The notes below the pieces were generated by a model. It ran no database searches and was not told the origin of the DNA. It saw only the letters and a program-made list of their open reading frames with translations. Shown here piece by piece: positions 48,201 through 60,985 of a stretch of 64,000 bases of DNA (the stretch's first letter is position 1; each line of letters starts with the position of its first letter). A program made the translations under genes and the position numbers. Location of the stretch: positions 19,444,875-19,508,874 of the forward strand of contig CM063247.1 in the NCBI GenBank assembly GCA_032158295.1. The letters run 5' to 3'. This stretch comes from Pycnopodia helianthoides. Lineage: Eukaryota; Echinodermata; Asteroidea; Forcipulatida; Asteriidae.

Positions 48201-48954
48201 TGCTTGTGTTTCAATGTTAACTTTTTCAGTCTGATCAATACTTTCAATTCTATTGAGTGTTGAAGAAAACTTATCCATAATAGAAACAAGATAAATCTTC
48301 TCTTAGTGATTGTTCAAATTCAAACAGTTCAAATGTTAAACTGTGTTAACCATTTTGTTTTCTCATTTCAATTCTGGTCTTGTTTAACAAATCTGGTCCA
48401 GTGATTATTTTGAGCAACAAGCCCTGCTGTCTTGTGGATTTTCAAAAAGAATGTCAGACAGGCGCTGGCTTTTGTACAATGTGGAAGAACCTTTAAAGTT
48501 TGGGGGGAGGAGGGAGGGGTTGGGGTATTAGGCAGGCATCTATATCTGGCCACTGCAACACCAGTGTTATCATAACATTATGATTGAGCCTAATTCTTAG
48601 AGTCAAGGTAAATGCGCTCGTCAAATGTAACAATAGTTTTTCAATTGTCCAATTACTGGTACGCGTTATTATTTCAATACGTACAGTATCAATGTTGACT
48701 TAATATGCGGGTAAACGTCATTCAGTTAAAACAATCATCGCAATTGACTGTGCTCTGTTTTTGGGCTGTTTGAAAAGAAGAAGAAAAAAAAATCACAATT
48801 TATTTGATTTGATCTGAACGGTATGTGACGTTTTTTTATCAGCCGGAATCGCTGGGAAAACACGGGCAACGAATTTGCAGTCAGCATGTGTCAGGTGTGT
48901 GTTGGTGCGCACTGTTTACCTGGGCTATCTGGATTTTTATGCAATTGGGACTCG

Positions 48955-49111
48955 AGGGCAATTTGTAAACAGCGGGGCTTGATTCCGAGCTGGGGGAGAG
49001 TCATGTGCCCCCCCCCCCTTGTGATGTGTAAATATAGAACTGCACTATGGTCGAGGGTAAGTTTAGGGTCTCGGGAGTTTGGTTGTAGAGTGTTGGGAAG
49101 GGGGAACTTAA
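48955..49111 (-). repeat. Flank of copy H, inverted duplicate of 23791-23943
   Basis: The unique-looking flank (not part of the TTAA element) is present at both sites in opposite orientation, with G/C homopolymer runs of slightly different length. Confidence 0.9.
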
Positions 49112-49499
49112 AGGAACACTACAGAATTGGTAAGAAAAAAACTTGTAAAATATACTTTTTGATCACAGATTTACATAAAACTTACACGGTCTAATGATGA
49201 TGATGGTAGAAAACATCCCTTGAAATATTTCTGTCTGAAATGCCAAATTTGATGAGAAATGAATAAACTAATTTTCCGATTGGAGTTTATCGCTCAGTGA
49301 GCGTTTTATTCATTTGTTGAATCTACATATGATTTCATGCAAATGTGTAATCGGTTTTTCACTATTTTCTCGTGACCCAGATGGCCGATCGATCTCAAAC
49401 TTCTACAGGTTTGTCAGTTTATGTATATGGTGGATTACATAAAGTGCTTGCACTGCCAGCAACTGTTCTGTTAGCAAAAACCAATTCTGTAATGTTCCT
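49112..49499 (-). repeat. TTAA-flanked element, copy H (inverse)
   Basis: Exact TTAA on both sides, in the opposite orientation. Together with the flank 48955-49111 it matches 23405-23943 in reverse complement, including the G-run and the words CTCGACCATAGTGCAG and CAGCTCGGAATCAAG. Confidence 0.9.
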
Positions 49500-49572
49500 T
49501 TAAAGGGGGCTTCGGTTTTTGTTGAGTTTCACATTCCTTCCAAGCTAACTGCTGATTTCCCAATGACTAAAA

Positions 49573-49726
49573 GTCTTGTCGTGTAGTTACTGAATCGCAG
49601 TTTATTGATTTGTGCAATTCATAATCGTAGACATTAGACCAATGTCAAAGTCTTGTCGTGTAGTTACTGAATCGCAATTTATTGATTTGTGCAATTCATA
49701 ATGGTAGACATTAGACCAATGTTTGT
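49573..49726. repeat. Tandem duplication, period 77 bases
   Basis: GTCTTGTCGTGTAGTTACTG ... TAGACATTAGACCAATGT occurs twice with only two or three differences. Confidence 0.93.
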
Positions 49727-49966
49727 ATGAGAGAGATTGGCTGTTGCCAGCTTGGCGTTTATATCCCCTTGTGGGAGCTTTGCCAAGTTCCCCTGTTGGG
49801 AATATCATCTAAACAACAAACAAACATTTAGTTATGTTCTTTATCAGGGCTCGAAATTAACACTGGACTGCTGGCCCGAGGCCAGTGATTTTAGTGTTGG
49901 GCCAGTAAACTCGGTACTGGACAATCCCGGCGGTCTTGTGTTTTTCAATTGAACAATAATACATAG

Positions 49967-50038
49967 GGCTAGATAGCTCAGTTGGTAGAGCGCTGGTATG
50001 TTAATCCGGAGGTCGTTGGTTCAAATCCCGCTCTAGTC
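49967..50038 (+). repeat. tRNA-like SINE body, best preserved copy
   Basis: These 72 bases fold like a tRNA: the acceptor stem GGCTAGA pairs with TCTAGTC (7 pairs, one G-T), and the D stem GCTC pairs with GAGC. The anticodon loop ATGTTAA would give GTT (Asn). The T stem GTTGG/CCCGC has a mismatch, and the anticodon stem a T-T pair. The same tail (AATTTTTCTTTGTTCAACC) follows as in the other copies. Anticodon loops differ between copies, so I read it as SINE DNA and not a tRNA-Asn gene. Confidence 0.65.
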
Positions 50039-50785
50039 AATTTTTCTTTGTTCAACCCCCAAACCATTTGAAATTTACCCAGTCAGTTTCCTTGTGGTTA
50101 TTACTTGACATTGAATAATAATACCTCACCATGTAATATCGTTGTGAATTCTGTTAAGTATCAAAGTATACTTACACATAATCCGAATGAGATAGATCTT
50201 CTCTTAGTGCTTGTTCAACTCAATTCGATTCTGGTCTTGTAAAATTCATTTTTTTTTTTTAGCTACGAGCCCGGCAGTCTTGTTGATTTTTCCCCAATTT
50301 GAGACCTGGTTTTTAAAAAAATCTATTTAAAAAAAATATGATGTTCAGTTCTATCATGAAACTCATTCACTTGAAACAGTTATGCTTCAGTGGTTATCAG
50401 ATGTAAATAGGAAATGCATTGAAGCAGTGTTTTTTTATTTGCCAAATCAAAACATGGACCAAATTTTTTTTTTTTTTTTTTAACGTGAGCCAGTTATTCT
50501 GTGTTTCCTTGAAAAGCCGTCCGCATAATTTTGTGAATTTTTCACAGGTTGGCTGAAAGTGACACATTGCCTTCAAATCTCTCAAGATGTTGTTGTTTGG
50601 AAATATTCCTTCTAAGTCCCTTTTTCATGTTTTTATAACTCCCACTTAGGGTGCTGTGTGAGTAGTAATACAAAACCATAAATTTGCCTCTGGAAATACA
50701 ACCAGCGGAACATACGGTCTGCCATTTTGGGAGTGCAAAAAATTTGGTTTTACAAAACACCGGACCATGTTCTGTCATGATATTA

Positions 50786-51395
50786 CACAAAAACCACACA
50801 ATTTCAAGGAATATTTATGTGAATCATTATCTTTTTATCAAGTCATAAACCACAAGGGAAGCTGATTGGGTAACTTTAAAAATATCTTTCCAACCATATT
50901 CATTTCATGTAACAAATGCTTTTTATGACCCAAAGCGCCCAAAGCAAAAGTATATTGTTAATTGAAAATTAAAGGAGAGGGATGAAATTACGATTCCAGA
51001 AACCAATTTCATAACTAATGCTTTTTTACACAAAAATCACACAATTTCAGGGAATCGTTATGTGAATCGTTATCTTTTACTTAAAAAATTTCTTTCCAAT
51101 CTTATTCATTTTACAATAAATGTTTTTTATCACCCAAAGCACTCAAACCGAAGGTGTATTGTAATTTGAAAATTAAAGGAGAGGAACAAATTTCATAACT
51201 AACATTTTTACGACCCAAAGCGCACAATCCGAAGGTGTATTGTCATTTGAAAATTAAAGGAGAGAAATGAATTTACGATTCCAGAAACATACTTCATAAC
51301 AAACATTTTAACGACCCGAAGCGCACAATCCGAAGGTGCATTGCTAATTGAAAGTGAAAGAAAAGGAATGAATTAACAATTCGAGAAACCAATGC
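50786..51395. repeat. Irregular tandem repeat array
   Basis: Units contain CACACAATTTCAxGGAAT, GACCCAAAGCGC, CCGAAGGTGTATTG and AAAATTAAAGGAGAGG. The first two units are about 220 bases long, the later ones 100-110 by internal loss. Confidence 0.8.
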
Positions 51396-53589
51396 TGTAT
51401 GCACTACCGTACCTTTAATGTATATTGCTTGATTCTGAGAAGCAAAGCGATCCACTGATGCAGTTGCCAACAACATCTTTAGACATGATTTGGTTCAGGC
51501 TCTTGATCAAGTTGCCCAGCTAGGGTTACTCCCTCGGGTCCACTTAACCCCGTCAGTGTTTGCATACAGGCTAGTTGGATTTCATTGCAGTATCATTATA
51601 TCTGGGTGGTGTTCGTAACATCTATTTCTGGCAGGTGTTTTTGTACATTGGGTACATGTACGGTTGTAGTTTACCTGTGTGGAGTAAATGTTAGGGGATA
51701 GGAAACAGTTTTAATGTTTACCTTATCGCTAAGGGGACCCTGGCTTGCTTAGGCACTCCCTGATCGGAATTAGAATAACATTTCATGGTATGGTCGCAGT
51801 TTACCTGTGTGGAATGAGTGTTAGTAAGTAGCAAATTTCCAGCTTATGTGTACCTCACCTCAAACTGGATTCTGGCTAGCTAAGACATTCCCTGTCCCTC
51901 CTCCCCCCCCACTCTGAATTCAAATAACATTTTCTTATGTAACTGTAATTTTGGGGTCTCGTTATTCTTTACCCGAGCCCAATTTCATAGAGTCGCTTAG
52001 AGGCCAAATTTGTGCTTACCTACTGGTACTGTAGGATTTCCATTTCATATTGCCGCTGACTGCACGCACAGCAAAAGCCATGCTAACCTTTGTGGTTTAT
52101 CTGTCAGCAAATGAACCAGGGGACAATGCGAATCCATGGTGAATGCACAAACTGGCTGCCTAACTTTATTTACTAACCTGTGAGGTTGGCTTGTGCTTAA
52201 GCAATTTTTTTCTGCTAAACTGAGCAGAAAAATTTGCCCCAGGGCTTGATTTCATGGATCTGCTTACGCACAAAAAAGAAACTACATTGAAAAAATATGC
52301 TTACCAGAATAAGGTTAATACCAGCCAAAATACAATGTCACAACATGTACCATCTGCAAGTGGTTTCCTGCTCATTGGTGCTTAGCAGAGAATTGTTTAG
52401 CAATATTTTCTGCTTCTAAGGCAGGGTATTTACTCAAAGAAATCATGCCCATAAAAACTCACTCGGTAAGAAGCACTGCATCTGTTCATAATGTATAACA
52501 TATTGAGAAACAATTCCCTTCAAAAGAATGTGGTTTTAGAGAGAGGGACTTCGAAAACATTTCAATCTGAGAAATGTTTCTGCATGACATGCATCAAACG
52601 TTTCTGAGATTATGTATTCCAATTACGGATCATTCTTCCTGCATGGGTATAACCGCTCCAGATTTTGGGCGATATCTCAAAAACGCTACCACCTGTTGAT
52701 GTAAAATGTTCACAGGTTAGTTTGATTGTATTTATCAACATTTATGCAGGACTAAAACAATCGAATGGATCCAAAAACCAAAGGTATACTTTGTCTTTAG
52801 GCATAGACTATAATATAAGGCCCTGATTTTATTGTGCATGAAGGCTTGATTTAACAAAACTCATTTTGTCTGAACTGTGTTCGATTTTCAATCACAGTGG
52901 CCCCATGAAGCTCAATCTATTTGTGTTGAGGAGAACTCTAGTTTAAGCACTTTGAGTTTTAAAAGATTAGGGGCATCTGGATATATATTTATTCTTGATC
53001 TTAATTCATGCACAGTATCGGTTTCCTAAATTAAAACAGTCATTTCATAGGAATGTTCATATCTGTGGCATATTGTTATATTTTCTGGAATAGGTAAAGG
53101 TCAAAAGGTAATTTTTTTTGATAATTTGATGTTGTCACCCTCTCCGTTGTAGCTTTTAGAAATAAATTGGCTTCCCGTCTTGCAGCAAATTTTCTTTCAG
53201 CAAAGAGAAGTGCCCCAGAAAGAGAGTGCCTGTGTGTAACCATGGATGTAATTACTGAGATTATTGTCTGTTCGATTTCTTCCCTCGGAAGATCCACACG
53301 GTTAACTTCTTTATTGTAAAGCCTCCAATGGGCTGCAGGAGGATGAGGGGGGGGGGGAGATGCCTTCAGTTGTTGAGACCTTTTGGGGTTCCTTTTGTTG
53401 GGCCAAGGATTGATGTGGCAGGGAGCTTGGCTGGTCAAGAATTAAAAGGGTTTGGGAAAGCTAAACTTGTTAGTGAGTTTCACATGGGCATCGTGTTTGA
53501 GCGGTCTGAATTGTACTGCATTGTAGTAAGCTGTTTGTTTGCAGTAGAATTATTGCTTTCTATTCATAAAAAACAAGGATGTCCCTACA

Positions 53590-54127
53590 AAAAAAACCCA
53601 AGATTGCCCCTACAAAATGAAACAAGGTTCCCCTACAAAATGATGCAAGGTTGCCCCTACAAAATGAAACAAGGTTGCCCCTACAAAATGAAACAAGGTT
53701 GCCCGTACAAAATGAAACAAGGTTGCCCGTACAAAATGAAACAAGGTTGCCCGTACAAAATGAAACAAGGTTGCCCTACAAAATGAAACAAGGTTGCCCC
53801 TACAAAATGAAACAAGGTTGCCCCTACAAAATGAAACAAGGTTGCCCCTACAAATGAAACAAGGTTGCCCCTACAAAATGAAACAAGGTTGCCCGTACAA
53901 ATATACGAAACAAGGTTGCCCGTACAAAATGAAACAAGGTTGCCCCTACAAAAATGAAAAGAGGTTGCCCCTACAAAATGAAACAAGGTTGCCCCTACAA
54001 AATGAAACAAGGTTGCCCGTACAAAATGAAACAAGGTTGCCCGTACAAAATGAAACAAGGTTGCCCCTACAAAATGAAACAAGGTTGCCCCTACAAAATG
54101 AAACAAAGGTTGCCCCTACAAAATGAA
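53590..54127. repeat. Minisatellite, 24-25 base unit, about 21 copies
   Basis: The unit is AAAATGAAACAAGGTTGCCCC + TAC, with CCC(C/G)TAC variants that form higher-order runs. Because some units have 24 and others 25 bases, no long frame is kept across it. The open frames on both strands are by-products. Confidence 0.95.
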
Positions 54128-54681
54128 ACTATGTGGTCATTACTAAAGTATGACCCTCCCTTCAGCTTTGAAAATAACATTCAACAACTTTCCATTGAGT
54201 AATTAGGTAAACCCTAACAACCCTAAATTCTCTCCGTTCCGTGCCGATTTTGATTGAGTTAGCAGATCTACATGTATAGAGCTACATGTATGTTTGGAGC
54301 AAGATTTCATTGATGGGCATCTATCTTGAGTCCAAAGGTTTCGGATACCCCATGATGTTGATAGATTCAGAAAGGTTCGCTGATCCAATCTGCTTGTGAA
54401 TTTAATATCTTGTTTGAATATTTATTCAGGATTTACCCTGGGTACACAGTTGGTTCCTCTTTCAGTTATATGTAATTGAAGATCACTTGAAACTGTTGAT
54501 CACCGCCGAAAAACAAACAGACCGGAGTCGCATCAGGCGATTTTTGTTATGTTTTTTGTCCCAGTGTGCACTGTGGATGGCACTAGTCGTTCAGCATGCA
54601 TGTAGCACACACAACTCTCCACGATGACCTGTGTGGCCAAGAAAGTGCGCAGAAGTGCTCGTATTAAGGAGATTGAACCGG

Positions 54682-54695
54682 GTTGCCGTGGCAAC
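54682..54695. promoter_or_regulatory. X-box-like palindrome (possible RFX site)
   Basis: GTTGCCGTGGCAAC has two perfect 6-base half-sites with a 2-base spacer, like the RFX-family consensus GTTGCCATGGCAAC. A GC-richer 250-base segment surrounds it. No gene start is proven next to it. Confidence 0.35.
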
Positions 54696-55992
54696 AGCTG
54701 GCACTCCACTACACAACGCTCCCAAATCAATATGCTGCATCCGATAAAAGCTGCTAAACTCTGCATCGATTGCTGGCACTTTAGGGCTAGATGGGATCCC
54801 ACAGGGGAGGCCAAATCGTATTTAGCAGGAGGGGCACGTGGGGGCCAGGAATAAGAGGTGTAAAGTACCAATGGCCTCGTGGCAAAAAAAAAGAGACAAA
54901 AAAAAATCTCTGCTGGATCCAGGGATGCGGAAATGCCAGAACAATATCGTGTGCCAGATTTATAATGTTATTCCCTCGTTGTATATATCTGTTTTTTTCT
55001 TCAGTGGTTTGTGAAATACAGACTTTGGTTTGTGTGTTAATGTTCAAACCATCATGCCGGTCGGGTCAAAGATTGGTAAATACTCAAAAAAATAAATGAC
55101 CGTGAGAACTTACTTGGTTAAAAAAGCACTGCAGCTGTTGAGAGTATAAACTATTTTGAGAATAAATTTCATTTGAAGTAATGACAATTTTTCACCCAAA
55201 AACATTTGAATCTGAGAAACGATTTACGCATGAACCGTTTCTCAAATTTTTGGAGGGTTGGTGTCCGTTTGCAAAATGCTGCTTCCAGAGATGCTGTTTT
55301 CTCAACCAGTAGATGCTAGATTCAGTCACACTTTCATATGTGACTTTTGTTGTATCTTTCTTGATAATTATGTCTAGAAATCAGCATTACGCTGACAAAA
55401 ACCAATGAACCTACCTTTAACTTAGTAAATTAATCGCCTTAACTAACATTACATAAAGGATAAACCATAATGAATAGCTTAGGGTGTTGTGAAAAGGTAC
55501 AATGATTCACAACCGTTTTCACAAACTGCTGTTTTGGAGACCGTTAATGGTTTTTACCTGAAAATTAAACGACCAAAAATAAAGCTTATTTCTTGACTCG
55601 TACTGAACTGTCACAGTTTTTAAAATTTGTGCAACTGTTTTATTGTTTCGTTTATTCCAAAACCTATCTGTCACTTCATGAAAATGAAAAAAAAACACAC
55701 GCCGAAAAACCCTGTAGAGGGCCCCACTTTGTGAAAATCCAAAATGGCAATTCTAGCGATTCGCAGGCAGGTCATGCTAATTAGTGTAATACATTTGTAA
55801 CATTATGATGATTAAGTTTAACAGCAATCAATCTATCCCTACAAAATGAATTTGTACACAAAATGATTAATGTTTGGGTTTGGACAGAATCGCCACTTCA
55901 TAAAAATGCTGACGATTTGGATGCCTTCAAACAGAAGGCAGAACTTTGAGCCTTAAATTGACAAACAAGGGCAATGTTCATCAGCCCTATTG

Positions 55993-56202
55993 TTTCGCTC
56001 GGCCCCCAGCGGCCTATCCAGGACCGCTGGGATCGGCTAATCAGCTTGCACAGATTCTTGTTCAGGAAGTACGTCATGCGTGCAGTGCTTGCAGTGTGAG
56101 TGTGATGCATGATGGGACTGAGCATTAACAAATGAGCGTGCTTGATACGTTTGCCCATCCCAGCGCCTCTGGTTTGAAGGCAAGGCGCTGGGGACGAGCG
56201 AA
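55993..56202. repeat. Short hAT-like element with 8-base target duplication
   Basis: CCCTATTG is repeated exactly at 55985-55992 and 56203-56210. The ends TTTCGCTCGGCCCCCAGCG and CGCTGGGGACGAGCGAA are inverted repeats. Each end also forms its own hairpin: CCCAGCGG/CCGCTGGG on the left and CCCAGCGCCT/AGGCGCTGGG on the right. The short size means it codes for no transposase. Confidence 0.8.
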
Positions 56203-57127
56203 CCCTATTGTATGTTTTACTCGTGACATGTTTGAAACTATTTATGGGCATTAATTTTTATGTATTATAAGATAAAAATTGTAAAATAGAAACCTATGCT
56301 TATAGACTGTGTAAGCCTCACGCGTATTTGAACTGGTCCCAACCATAATATGGAGTTTTACATGGGTGGGATTTTGTTTCGTCTACTCTGTTAGGCTAAT
56401 GTGGTTTATGGCAATAATAATTATACATGTTGTTGGGAATGTAGAAGAAGATTTTATTTCATAGAAAGATATAGTCTTCGTTCGAGTCGTTTTGATATGG
56501 GCAAGACTTGCACAGTCTATTGTGAAAGATGCACTCTGGAAACTACAGTTTACATTTTCAACACGTTTTATAAATCTTTGCAAAAGATAGTTTTTTCAAC
56601 TGCGGAATATTTATTTTGCCTGCAATACACTTCCCCTACAGGCGAAGTAAGCTACTAGATTAAAATAACAACTTTCTAATTATCACTCAACCTTAACCAT
56701 GTCTTTTGAGATGCACAACAATATGATACAAGGTTTTCTCAAGGTAGATTAAGAAAAATAATAATTCACGATTGTGTGACAAGTCATAATTAATATAACG
56801 CTCTTTTCTGTTCACAGAGATAAAGGATGTTATTAAACTAATGCTCATTCCGTTAAAAAAAAAACGGTCATTTTATGAGAAAGTATTTCAATTTAAATTA
56901 TTCTGAATTTCCTGGCTACGATTTCCTCTCAGACTACATTCTTCAAGAAACCATAAAATTTCTTTTGAGCAAATCTGAGATGGTCGAGACGAACAGCTTT
57001 TGATGAATTATTTTAATATCGAATAAGTCATTGTAAATTACTTCCGATTGATGGATTGTAGCTCCACATTTCTTCATGATGTGTTGTTGCGCGGCTTCCG
57101 CTATTATACGCCGCTGTTATGTTCCAT

Positions 57128-57254
57128 AATGACAACGAATGACGTGTCCCCGGCACAAAAAGAAAATCATGGCCGGACGACCGTTGCAGAACGGAACATG
57201 GCAGACGCACAATTGAATTACGCCATATTATCAGATCTGAAGTCAAGGTTACAC
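57128..57254 (+). CDS. Weak candidate for a short coding exon
   Basis: An open frame from ATG 57128 (MTTNDVSPAQKENHG ...) contains a second ATG in good context (AACATGGCAG) and the peptide MADAQLNYAILSDLKSRLHL. It then meets TC/GTAAGA, a usable donor. The patch is GC-richer than its surroundings. No partner exon or family is visible. It could be an alternative first exon or chance. Confidence 0.2.
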
Positions 57255-58261
57255 TTGCAGTCGTAAGAGGGGTTTGGAAATAAAATGGACTCCGTCTGCC
57301 GGGGGATTTGGTTATAAATTATTTTGACTGTCAATTAGTGGAGGCTACGCTGTTTGGCGAAGTGAAATCTAAATTTGAACAGCAAATTTTGAAGATGTAC
57401 ATTAAGCAGTTTTAACACTCATTGTTTGATAACGATCACTAATAATACATCCAAATGCGAATGTGTAACTGTGTGATGTTTGAGAGGTCGTCTCCATTAA
57501 AGTTTTTCTGTCATTTTTTTTCGGCTAAGGGCCATGTCAAAAAAATAAGTTGTTTCGCATCACTTATTTTGAGTTTCTGCAGTCCGGGAGGAATGTTTTT
57601 TTGTCTCCAGTCAATCAGTGCAATCCTCCATGATACATGTACAATACACCATCAACTGCATTGCCTGCATAAACACCGTGCATGTAGCTCTGGCATCCAT
57701 TGTTTTCCGGCCATTGTAGTCATGATATTCTTGCTATTAAAGTCTGATCTTTTTTTGGACCATCAGAGATCAGAAATTAGCAAAATTGTTATTAAATAGT
57801 CTGAAAAGTCTATTAAATCCACCAGATCAGGGTTCTGCCCACAGTGGTCGGTGCCGGAAAACCCGCCTGGCACTCAGGATTCCCCAACCACCACTGGCAG
57901 AGTTTTCTCTGTTTCCGACCACCACACATTTTCCAAATTTGTAAATTACACTTGCAATTTCCTTTCAAAGGTTTTCAATGAAATGTAAATTTGGGTATTT
58001 ACCAGTAAAAATGGTATCCAAAGCCATTAATTTTGAGTACTTCTTTGATTTCAATCTATTTATCATGATCTACCATGTAACATATCCATCTCGGAGATGG
58101 TTTCCAGGGAAACATTTTTCCACCACTAAAGAAATCCTGGGCAGAACCCTGCCAGATGTGCATATATATCGGCCCTTGAACTTGACAAAGTTTTCTTACC
58201 TAATATTTCCAAGGGCCAAATATCCTGCCAATGTTAATTTTGTTTTTGCATCACATGCATC

Positions 58262-58520
58262 TGATGTGTTGTGGCTAAGAGCAGTCTACCGCATCAGGCT
58301 AGAGTTCTGATGGCAAACTCAATCGGAGTGTGGGTTCGATTCCCTGTCATGACACTTGTGTCCTCGAGCAAGGCACTTGACCATAATTGCGTCTCTTAAC
58401 CCAGGTGTACATATGGGAACCTGAGGAGGGCTGAGAGAGTATTGTGTTGGATTAACAACCCCCTTAGCGCTAATCTAAGCAGCTTGAGGTTGTTCTCCGC
58501 AGGGAGGTGAGAAAGTTTAA
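58262..58520 (+). repeat. tRNA-derived SINE with B box
   Basis: B box GGTTCGATTCC (58333-58343), then the conserved body TGTCCTCGAGCAAGGCACTT, CATAATTGCGTCTC, CCAGGTGTACATATGGGAAC, as in widespread animal SINEs. A decayed relative lies at about 60340-60540. Confidence 0.75.
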
Positions 58521-58559
58521 GAATAGTCTAAATGGATGCCCAATGAACAGAGATGATAA

Positions 58560-58905
58560 TGTTGTAAAGTGTCTTGATCTAGCTACTAGGATATGTGCAC
58601 AGTACAAGAACCAGCCATGATCTAGCTACTAGGATATGTGCAAGAACCAGCCTTGATCTAGCTAATAGGATATGTGCACAGTACAAGAACCAGCCTTGAA
58701 CTAGCTATACTAGGATATGTGCAAGAACCAGCCTTGATCTAGCTACTAGGATATGTGCACAGTATAAGAACCAGCCTTGAACTAGCTATACTAGGATATG
58801 TGCAAGAACCAGCCTTGATCTAGCTAATAGGATATGTGCACAGTATAAGAACCAGCCTTGATCTAGCTAATAGGATGTGTGTGCAGTACAAGAACCAATT
58901 ATTAT
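58560..58905. repeat. Tandem array of 33- and 43-base units
   Basis: The unit is CCTTGATCTAGCTACTAGGATATGTGCA(CAGTA)CAAGAACCAG, eight to nine copies, alternating with and without the CAGTACAAG part, and directly following a SINE. Confidence 0.9.
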
Positions 58906-60592
58906 TGTATCTCATGTTGACTGTACAAAACGCCAGCGAAACGCCGGTTAAAGCTTGCGTCCCAGTATAATGCATAGGAAAACACTGACGCCGGACTTCA
59001 GAAAGCGATCCCCCACGTAAGATGGATTGGTTTCTAAATGACATACTATTGCTTCCTGACTTTCTTCAGGAAAAAAATAAATAATACTGATGTGAGAGGA
59101 AATGAGGTATTGATAGACTTCAACTAGCTAAATGATCTGTGAGTTTTAACTTGATTAGATTGCCAATTTCCTACAGACTGTCAAAATTGCCTATGGAATG
59201 TAATAGCCTGTTTATACTTCACACACCCTAGGGAGGATATTCGGATGGTATTAAATAACCTACAAATTGGTTACCAATTTAAGGTATGGGTTCCTGATTG
59301 GTGTCTTTGATTTGTTATCTTAAAGTATACTTTGTAAAAATAACACCAACCTGTATGAAATTTCCTATTAAAAAATAGACGGAAAAGTTACCTGCCTATT
59401 CTGTCCATTATTTGAGTGAAATTTTTGACCAACTACAAAATAATTACCGGATAACTAAAAATTTAAATATTTTTTAATCAACTCAAATTATTTTCAGTGT
59501 AAGCGTGCATGTTCATTCGCAACTCAAAATATTTATGGATGTTTCAGGTACTTAAAAAAGAGTTACAACCATTGGAAAAATTGCTAACGTGACGGTAGAC
59601 ACTTGATTTGTGTTTTCTGTCCTACCTGTTATAGAACCATTTGTAGATAAACAAGTATTGTAACCTTGACTCTGGAGGGGAAAGTGTTGTCTGATCAAAT
59701 GCTATCATCGGACATTGTTTGTGTGCACAAAGGAAAGTCGTGGTTAGATTTGTTGAAAATGGAAACTTGCTCCGACTCAATACACACATAAATATTGTCA
59801 ACTCTGTGCAAGGGTGGAACTGTTTATTTTGTAGCTAGACTTCTGTTTATGTTTACTGGTTGAGATGACTTGAAACATAGATTAGAGAGCTATGACTTTA
59901 TACTGCAGAATTATTGATCTATGAGTTGCTCTTATTTGAACTGTTCCTTCAGACACTGTTGCCATTGCTTTTGAAGGATAAAATAGCAAGTAGCATCACA
60001 CTTATTTAAAGGAGAACACTGACATTATATGGCTTGCCTTTTTAGCCGATTTTCAGCTGATTTCCTCTTAGTTACTACAATGAAGAACACAGTGTTGTAG
60101 AAAAGTGGGAAACACTGTACAAAGTTTTCAGGGTTTGGTCACTTTTTAATTTTTTTTACCACCCAAAAATATTGCTCTTGTTACATTGAGTTTGCCTGCT
60201 ATATCTGTGTACATAGTACAGAATTCGTCAGGGAACCAGTGATGATAACTGCCGGTAACCTTGTTTCTGTCTGGGAAAGCCTTATCTCTTCTTGGCAATT
60301 AAAAAAAATAAAAAATTGGCAAAGGCATGGACTCCTACAAAATGTTGGCGTAAACCTCAGTAGGGCGGTCATTATGCTCATTTCCCTCACCCCTATATTG
60401 CTTCTCTTCACCCAGGAGTATATAAAGGGACCTGTGAGGGATAGAATGTGATAATGATTAATCCCTGAGCACCTAATAACAGGCTTAAATGGAGGTTATT
60501 TTCCCTCTGGAGGGACTTGGGGAAGTTGCTGGAATTATATTACTGTGCCTAATCGGGGATAATGATTTAGCTGTCTTCCTTGTTTTTTAGAA

Positions 60593-60985
60593 GCCGTTCA
60601 GACACAGAACTAAGGTCAGTTTTTACAGGCAGTTTTAACTCAACCGGGTTTAACTTTGTGTGTCTGAACGCTCTTAAAACTTAACCGAATCGAGTTGAAC
60701 TCGAATGAGTTAAATGGTTGGCGAGGGTGGTTCAACGCTAAACCACTTCGGGTTGATCTTTTAGCACGGTGTGCGGACAGAATAAAGTTAACCACATCTA
60801 GTTTTAAGTCTTCACCTGTGACCCAGGACGAATTGCCTAACACGCCATAAATTGTGAAAGCGCGCGTCTTTTGTACACGCTTGTTTATGTTCGAGCTGTC
60901 TGAACGCAAGGTAGTTTTTTTTTTACGACCCCCCCCCCTTCTGTGTCGTATCTAACTTTAGTACACTGTCTGAACATGGCCACAC
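60593..60985. repeat. DNA element with GTTCAGACA-type ends, copy 2
   Basis: The ends are AAGCCGTTCAGACACAGAAC and, inverted, GTACACTGTCTGAACATGGCC. It is the inverse of 40668-41120. Confidence 0.75.

Noticed and set aside
49967..50038. Functional tRNA-Asn gene
   Set aside because: T- and anticodon-stem mismatches, and two sister copies with other anticodon loops and the same SINE tail, point to repeat DNA.
53651..54202. Repeat proteins of the CPYKMKQG or NETRLPLQ type
   Set aside because: The minisatellite has mixed 24- and 25-base units, so frames slip. There is no start context, splice site or domain, and the opposite strand is open as well.
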